Of a stretch of 64,000 nucleotides of DNA, positions 59,328 through 64,000 are shown in pieces; within the stretch, counting starts at the first letter, position 1, and each line of letters begins with the position of its first letter. Under the pieces are notes generated by a model. It worked only from the letters and a program-made list of their open reading frames with translations. It ran no database searches and was not told the origin of the DNA. This DNA comes from Methylohalomonas sp034521715 (lineage in GTDB: Bacteria; Pseudomonadota; Gammaproteobacteria; Methylohalomonadales; Methylohalomonadaceae): the NCBI GenBank assembly GCA_034521715.1, contig JAXHLY010000013.1, positions 62,001-126,000 on the forward strand. The letters run 5' to 3'. The translations under genes and the position numbers were made by a program.

Positions 59328-60677
59328 TTTCACTCTCTGTCGGTTCCCGCAATGTCACAAACTCTTCCGCCGCCGTCGGATGGATGCCCAGGGTTGCATC
59401 GAACTGTGCCTTGGCCGCACCGGCCGTGATGGCAACGGCGAGTCCCTGCATGATTTCGCCGGCTTCCGGTCCCACCATGAATGCGCCCAGCACGCGTTCG
59501 TTGCTGTTGTCCACGACGAGTTTGACAAAACATCGCACCGGGTTATTTGTCAGGCTGTACTGTAGCGGCCGGAAGTCGCTTTTATAAACACTGACATCCA
59601 GTCCGCGTTTACGGGCATCGTGTTCGTCCATGCCGACACTGGCCATCTCCGGCTGGCTGAAAATGCAGGTAGGAACGATATCATAATCAGGATTGGCGGC
59701 GGCTTCGCCAAACAGGTGCCTGGCAACAACCGTGCCCTCGGCAAGGGCCATGGGCGTCAACATGACACGGTCGATCACATCGCCCACAGCATAGATTGAT
59801 GGCACGGCAGTGTTGTATTGCTGGTCGACAAGGATTGCGCCGTTGGCTGTCAGTTCAACCCCGAGGTCTTCCAGGCCCAGCGTATCCGTATTCGGCCGCC
59901 GCCCTGTCGCAAACAGCACGGTATCGACAGATTCCCGGCTGCCGTCATCCAGCGTTACCTGCAGGCGTTCCTCGCGGTCAATACGGGCGATCTCACTGCT
60001 GAAGCGCAGGTCGATGACCCTGGTGGCGCATTTGTTTGGCGAGAAACCGGCGGCTGTCATCATCGAAGCCGCGCAAAAATATCTCGCCCCGGTGCATCAG
60101 GATGGTTTCAACGCCCATGCCATGGAAAATGCCGGCAAATTCGACGCCGATATAACCGCCGCCGATTACCATAACCCGTTCCGGCAGCGTATCCAGGAAA
60201 AAGGCGTCATCGGAAACGATACCGTATTCAGCGCCTGAAATAGCCGGCCGGGTTGGCCTGCTACCGGTAGCGACAAGAATATTCGCGGCACTGACTACTT
60301 CCCCCGATGTGAGCGTGATTTCATTTGCAGCGGTCAGCCGGGCATGGGACTCATAAAGATCGACCGATGCCTTGTCCAGCAGACCGCGGTAGATGCCGTT
60401 CAGGCGGCTGATCTCGGTATTCTTGTTGTGAATCAGTGTCGGCCAGTCAAAGACCGGCTCGGGATACCTGCCAGCCAAAGGCGGCGGCATCGCGGAATTG
60501 CCCGGCGTAATGCGCGGCATAGACCAGCAGCTTTTTCGGCACACAGCCGACGTTTACACAGGTCCCACCCAGCGGTCCGTGTTCGGCCACGGCGACACGG
60601 GCACCGAGCCCGGCCGCGGTTCGTGCCGCACGAATACCGCCCGATCCCCCGCCAATCACGAAAAAGTCATAGTCCAT
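59302..60677 (-). CDS. gor: glutathione-disulfide reductase (two frameshifts)
   Basis: NADPH-dependent FAD flavoenzyme, about 458 aa. Seen in three frames: FFVIGGGSGGIRAARTAAGL and redox GGTCVNVGCVPKKLLVYAA; then ILVATGSRPTRPAI and VMVIGGGYIGVEFAGIFHGM; then VLFATGRRPNTDTLG, YAVGDVIDRVMLTPMALAEG and catalytic His in LGIHPTAAEEFVTLREP. Breaks near 60460 and 60010. After the normal family end the frame runs 14 more residues into the MITE terminal repeat before stopping. Confidence 0.92.
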
Positions 60678-60831
60678 GTCTGCCTGCCGCTGGATTTATT
60701 GATTGTATTGAGGATAACCTAATCGGCAACTCAAATGAAAATGATGATATCTGCCAATATGCGAGACGCATTTGTTAGACTCTTTTACACTAATGACGTG
60801 AGGAACTATCAATGAGCGGTCATCGAACCAT

Positions 60832-61737
60832 ATGACAGCCAGCCAGCCAACAGATGGATCACTGATGCGGCGTGCAACATTGTATGCCGTCCTCGCTTCA
60901 GGATTGATGATTGTCATAAAACTGCTGGCCTATCTGATGACCGGCTCAGTCGCCATGCTGTCGTCGCTTATCGATTCGGTTATCGATCTGTTAGCCTCCG
61001 GCGTGAATATGTTCGCCGTGCGTGTCGCCCTGCAGCCGCCGGACAGGGAGCACCGGTTCGGCCATGGCAAGGCCGAGCCGCTGGCCGGCCTGGCCCAGTC
61101 GGCCTTTATCTGCGGTTCGGCGGTGTTCTTGCTGGTGGAAGTGGCCAACCGCCTGCTGCATCCACAGCCGCTTGAGTATGTCAGCGTAGGCATAGTTGTC
61201 ATGATGCTTTCGATATTGATCACGGTTGCGCTGGTTGCCTATCAGAAACACGTAATCGCGCGTACCAGTTCGGTCGCCATTAGCGCGGATTCGCTGCATT
61301 ATCGCAGTGATGTATTGGTCAACCTGGGTGTTATGATTGCCATGGCCCTTGACCGGCTGATGAACTGGCACTGGGCTGACCCTGTCATCGCCTTCATGAT
61401 CGCGATTTATATTTTCTATTTCGCCTGGACGATAGCCCGTCAGTCACTGGATCAGTTGATGGACCGCGAACTGTCGGATGACGATCGCCAGCGCATCAAA
61501 TTTATTACCCTGTCGCACCCCAGGGTGCACGATCTGCACGAATTGAGAACGCGTTCATCCGGCTTGAACCAGTTCATTCAGCTGCACCTGGTGCTGGAGC
61601 CGGGCATGACATTGCAGGAGGCCCACGATATCGCCGCCGAGGTCCAGCAACAGCTGGAAGATGCCTATCCCAAGGCGGATATTATTATCCACCAGGATCC
61701 GCGTGACGACAGCCCATCTCCGTTATCCGGTGACTGA
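60832..61737 (+). CDS. cation diffusion facilitator, FieF-like
   Basis: 301 aa, six helices plus a C-terminal cytoplasmic domain. Seen: SLIDSVIDLLASGVNMFAVR (metal-site Asp pair), REHRFGHGKAEPLAGLAQSA, ADSLHYRSDVLVNLGVMIAM (His/Asp pair), QLMDRELSDDDRQRI, and the C-terminal LRTRSSGLNQFIQLHLVLEP. Exports Zn(II) or Fe(II) against protons in known relatives. Divergent from gor. Confidence 0.92.
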   Translation: MTASQPTDGSLMRRATLYAVLASGLMIVIKLLAYLMTGSVAMLSSLIDSVIDLLASGVNMFAVRVALQPPDREHRFGHGKAEPLAGLAQSAFICGSAVFLLVEVANRLLHPQPLEYVSVGIVVMMLSILITVALVAYQKHVIARTSSVAISADSLHYRSDVLVNLGVMIAMALDRLMNWHWADPVIAFMIAIYIFYFAWTIARQSLDQLMDRELSDDDRQRIKFITLSHPRVHDLHELRTRSSGLNQFIQLHLVLEPGMTLQEAHDIAAEVQQQLEDAYPKADIIIHQDPRDDSPSPLSGD

Positions 61738-61767
61738 TCGGGCCGCTCGGCAGTGAAATGAAGGCGT

Positions 61768-62747
61768 CTAGGCGGGCAGCGGATCGGCAGGCAACCGGTC
61801 ACGGTCGTGTGCGGCGTACAGATCCAGTTTCGGACCCAGCGGGACTATTCCCGTCGGATTGATATTCTGGTGACTCTGGTAGTAGTGACGTTTGATATGC
61901 CGGAAATTAACCGTCGTCTCGATATCCGGGTACTGGTATAGCTCACGCATATAGGCGAACAGATTCGGATAATCAGCAATGCGGTGCCTGTTGCATTTGA
62001 AATGGCCGACATAAACGGCATCGAAGCGGATTAATGTCGTAAACAGCCGCCAGTCGGCCTCGGTCAGCCGGCTTCCGGCCAGGTAACGCTGGCTGTCCAG
62101 TTTTGTTTCCAGGTCATCCAGTGTATCGAAAAGATCCGTAAAGGCTTCCTCGTAGGCTTCCTGGCGGGTAGCAAAACCGCAGCGATAGACGCCGTTATTG
62201 ATATTGTTATAAACACGTTCGTTTATTTCGTTAATGGTTTCACGCAGCTCCTGCGGATAAAAATCCGTTTTGTTATCCGTGAACTCATTAAACTCGCTGT
62301 TCAGCATGCGTATAATATCGGCGGATTCGTTGCTGACGATGGTTTGTTCCTCCTTGTCCCACAGGGCAGGGACTGTTACCGGCCGGTATAATCAGTTTTT
62401 GCCAGTGTATAGACTTCGTGCAGATAATTTTTGTTGTTGACATGGTCGGTGACACAGGATTCGTCCGGTTCGAATGTCCAGCCGTGTTTGCCCATGTAGG
62501 GATTGACGACCGAGATCGAAATAATATCTTCGAGCTTTTTGATGCGGCGGAAGATAAGTGTTCGATGGGCCCAGGGACAGGCCAGGGAAACATACAGGTG
62601 ATAGCGCCCGGGTTGTGCGCGAAAACCTGTATGGCCATCGGCACTGATCCAGTGACGGAACTGGCTGCTTTCGCGGACAAAGCGTCCGCCGGTGGCTCCC
62701 GTGTCATACCATTTGTCGTGCCATTTGCCTTCGACGAGTAAACCCAT
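61768..62747 (-). CDS. yqjG: glutathionyl-hydroquinone reductase, Xi-class GST (frameshifted)
   Basis: About 326 aa reconstructed. Seen: MGLLVEGKWHDKWYDT, GRFVRESSQFRHWI, catalytic Cys in YVSLACPWAHRTLIFR, VVNPYMGKHGWTFE; after an indel near 62380, TVPALWDKEEQTIVSNESAD, RLTEADWRLFTTLIRFDAVY, and NPTGIVPLGPKLD. These are the YqjG/PcpF signatures. Reduces glutathionyl-hydroquinones, in the cytoplasm. Convergent with the cation efflux gene. Confidence 0.9.
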
Positions 62748-62887
62748 GCATGCTCCCCGATTCTGAATGTGTGAATAAACAATAGCGCGGTTGTACAGTC
62801 CAGAGACCGGCGGGCAGGCATGGTGTTCCGCCCGGAATGAAACGGATGTCAGGCAGACAATAAAAAGAGCCGGTCATCCTGACCGGC

Positions 62888-63232
62888 TCAGGTCGGGGCA
62901 ATCGCAGCGGAACGTAACTGCGATCGGCCGGAAACCCGGGTTAGAGAGGCTCCACTGGCAACATCAGCAGGCCGGCAACAGTGTTTGGCCTGACGGGAGC
63001 TAAACAGGGTCCGGAGGCGGAGACGCCACCACGGGGTTACGGCACGGGCCTGTTGGCGGCGGTATTCCAGCTGCCAGTCGAAGCTGCTGGCAAAGGTGAG
63101 CTCCTCGAACGACAGATGCCGGCGCACTGCCGAATCCGGCTGGCCCAGTTCGGGCACGAACCACCAGCCGCTGCGGGGATGTTCGAAGCAGTAGCCCGGT
63201 CTTCCCTGGTGCCAGCATGTGTATATGTTCAT
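62888..63232 (-). CDS. small hypothetical protein
   Basis: 114 aa, starting MNIYTCWHQGRPGYCFEHPR. Aromatic-rich first half (SGWWFVPELGQ, SFDWQLEYRRQQ), basic second half (WWRLRLRTLF), no export signal. I recognise no family. The codon pattern of the first 75 residues is consistent with a real gene; the last 35 residues may be read-through. Confidence 0.5.
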   Translation of the reverse strand: MNIYTCWHQGRPGYCFEHPRSGWWFVPELGQPDSAVRRHLSFEELTFASSFDWQLEYRRQQARAVTPWWRLRLRTLFSSRQAKHCCRPADVASGASLTRVSGRSQLRSAAIAPT

Positions 63233-63420
63233 TGTCGTTGCCGTTCCTTGAATGGCCTGACATAAGGCATTGCAAAAGCCGTGCCCGTTGTCAGGGAATC
63301 TATAACTGATTGTTTTAACGGATATTTAATTGTATGGACGGGCAGTGTATCGGGATCGGCGGCGTTTTCTGTCACCGGTTGACGACAAATCACCGTCCGC
63401 GGACAAGGAGCTGATCGGAT

Positions 63421-64000
63421 ATGCCGAACTATGCCGCCGCCGCGATTATTGCGGCACTGGTTGTTTATCTGCTCGTCATCGGCAAGGCGCTGTTGCTGCC
63501 CCTGGTCCTCGCCATTTTTGTCTGGTATCTGATCAACGCGCTGGCGGCACAGTTCGGCCATATCCGTTTGCGTGGCGGAACGCTGCCGCCCTGGGGCAGG
63601 TATGGCGCGGCGATACTGCTGTTGCTGGCCGTGGTCTGGTTTGTCGTCAACCTGGTTGCCGGCAGCATTGGCCAGGTCGGCCAGGCGGCGCCGGTGTATG
63701 AACAGAATCTCAGGCAGCTGCTGGAAAAGGTCACAGCTATGCTGGGCCTGCAGGAATTACCGAGCCTGCAGGCGATATTTGAAGGCATGAACCTGAGCGA
63801 CGTGATCCGGCGCCTGGTTGCCGCTGTTACCGGCATCGCCGGCAATACCGGCGCCATGCTGATCTATGTCACATTCCTGTTGCTGGAACAGGGGAGCTTC
63901 CGGCGCAAAATTGCGGCCCTGTTCCCGGACCCCGAACGCGAGGCGCTGGTTCACCGGATACTGCAACGTATCGGTGAAGAGATTCAGACTTATATATGGC
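63421..64000 (+). CDS. AI-2E family permease, 5' part only
   Basis: Open to the window end: at least 193 aa, from MPNYAAAAIIAALVVYLLVI. Seen: two N-terminal helices (PLVLAIFVWYLINAL; GAAILLLLAVVWFVVNLVAG), a helical hairpin region with LPSLQAIFEGMN, and a third helix (AMLIYVTFLLLEQGSFRRKI), all in the order of the AI-2E transporter/PerM family. Function in this family is variable (autoinducer export, Na+/H+ antiport). Truncated by the window. Confidence 0.82.
   Translation, partial: MPNYAAAAIIAALVVYLLVIGKALLLPLVLAIFVWYLINALAAQFGHIRLRGGTLPPWGRYGAAILLLLAVVWFVVNLVAGSIGQVGQAAPVYEQNLRQLLEKVTAMLGLQELPSLQAIFEGMNLSDVIRRLVAAVTGIAGNTGAMLIYVTFLLLEQGSFRRKIAALFPDPEREALVHRILQRIGEEIQTYIW

Overview
The window is a GC-rich chromosomal segment of a gammaproteobacterium. 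Two blocks follow gene orders known from Pseudomonas-like Gammaproteobacteria: obgE-proB-rpsT-murJ-ribF-lspA-ispH next to a convergent type IV pilus minor-pilin operon (fimT/U-pilV-pilW-pilX-pilY1-pilE) and thiO; and lpxH-ppiB-cysS-tRNAs-tig-clpP-clpX-lon-hupB-ppiD-fabI followed by an oligopeptide-type ABC transporter. An mtdA/fchA pair (tetrahydrofolate one-carbon enzymes typical of methylotrophs and some lithotrophs) and an Irr-like Fur regulator suggest a free-living environmental species. The genus cannot be fixed from this sequence alone.

Layout. 0-8 kb: housekeeping genes separated by REP-like and other dispersed repeats. 8-17 kb: minor-pilin/PilY1 operon on the minus strand. 17-18.8 kb: thiO and an Irr-like regulator. 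18.8-21.1 kb: tRNA-Thr followed by a small island carrying an AbiE-type toxin-antitoxin pair, closed by a copy of the tRNA 3' end. 21.3-28.5 kb: TonB-dependent receptor, a tandem pair of paralogous unknown proteins, a Sel1-SPOR protein, mtdA and fchA. 28.5-34.6 kb: nadC, an alanine/glycine symporter, egtB/egtC, ampD and ampE. 35-48 kb: lpxH, ppiB, cysS, a tRNA array, a response-regulator cyclase, a periplasmic glutaredoxin-like protein, tig, the Clp/Lon protease cluster and hupB. 48-64 kb: ppiD, a dicarboxylate symporter, fabI, the ABC transporter with an embedded thioesterase, gor, a cation efflux protein, a glutathionyl-hydroquinone reductase and a truncated AI-2E family permease.

Most unusual points: (1) tRNA-Arg(UCU) is split in its anticodon loop by a 249-nt insert with the hallmarks of a group I (IC3-like) intron; (2) just upstream, a tRNA-Pro 5' half behind a good promoter is followed by a ~175-nt highly structured insert and then a complete tRNA-Pro; (3) the AbiE pair sits in a tRNA-Thr island with two matching palindromic operators; (4) a pair of paralogous 240-residue proteins of unknown function; (5) several MITE-like elements, one supplying the stop codons of both convergent flanking genes.

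Quality warning. At least 30 single-base frameshifts interrupt conserved, often essential genes (ribF, ispH, clpP, clpX, lon, nadC, pilY1, gor and others). Reading frames resume with correct family sequence, so most are probably uncorrected sequencing indels, not pseudogenes. Coordinates given for such genes span the whole reconstructed reading frame.
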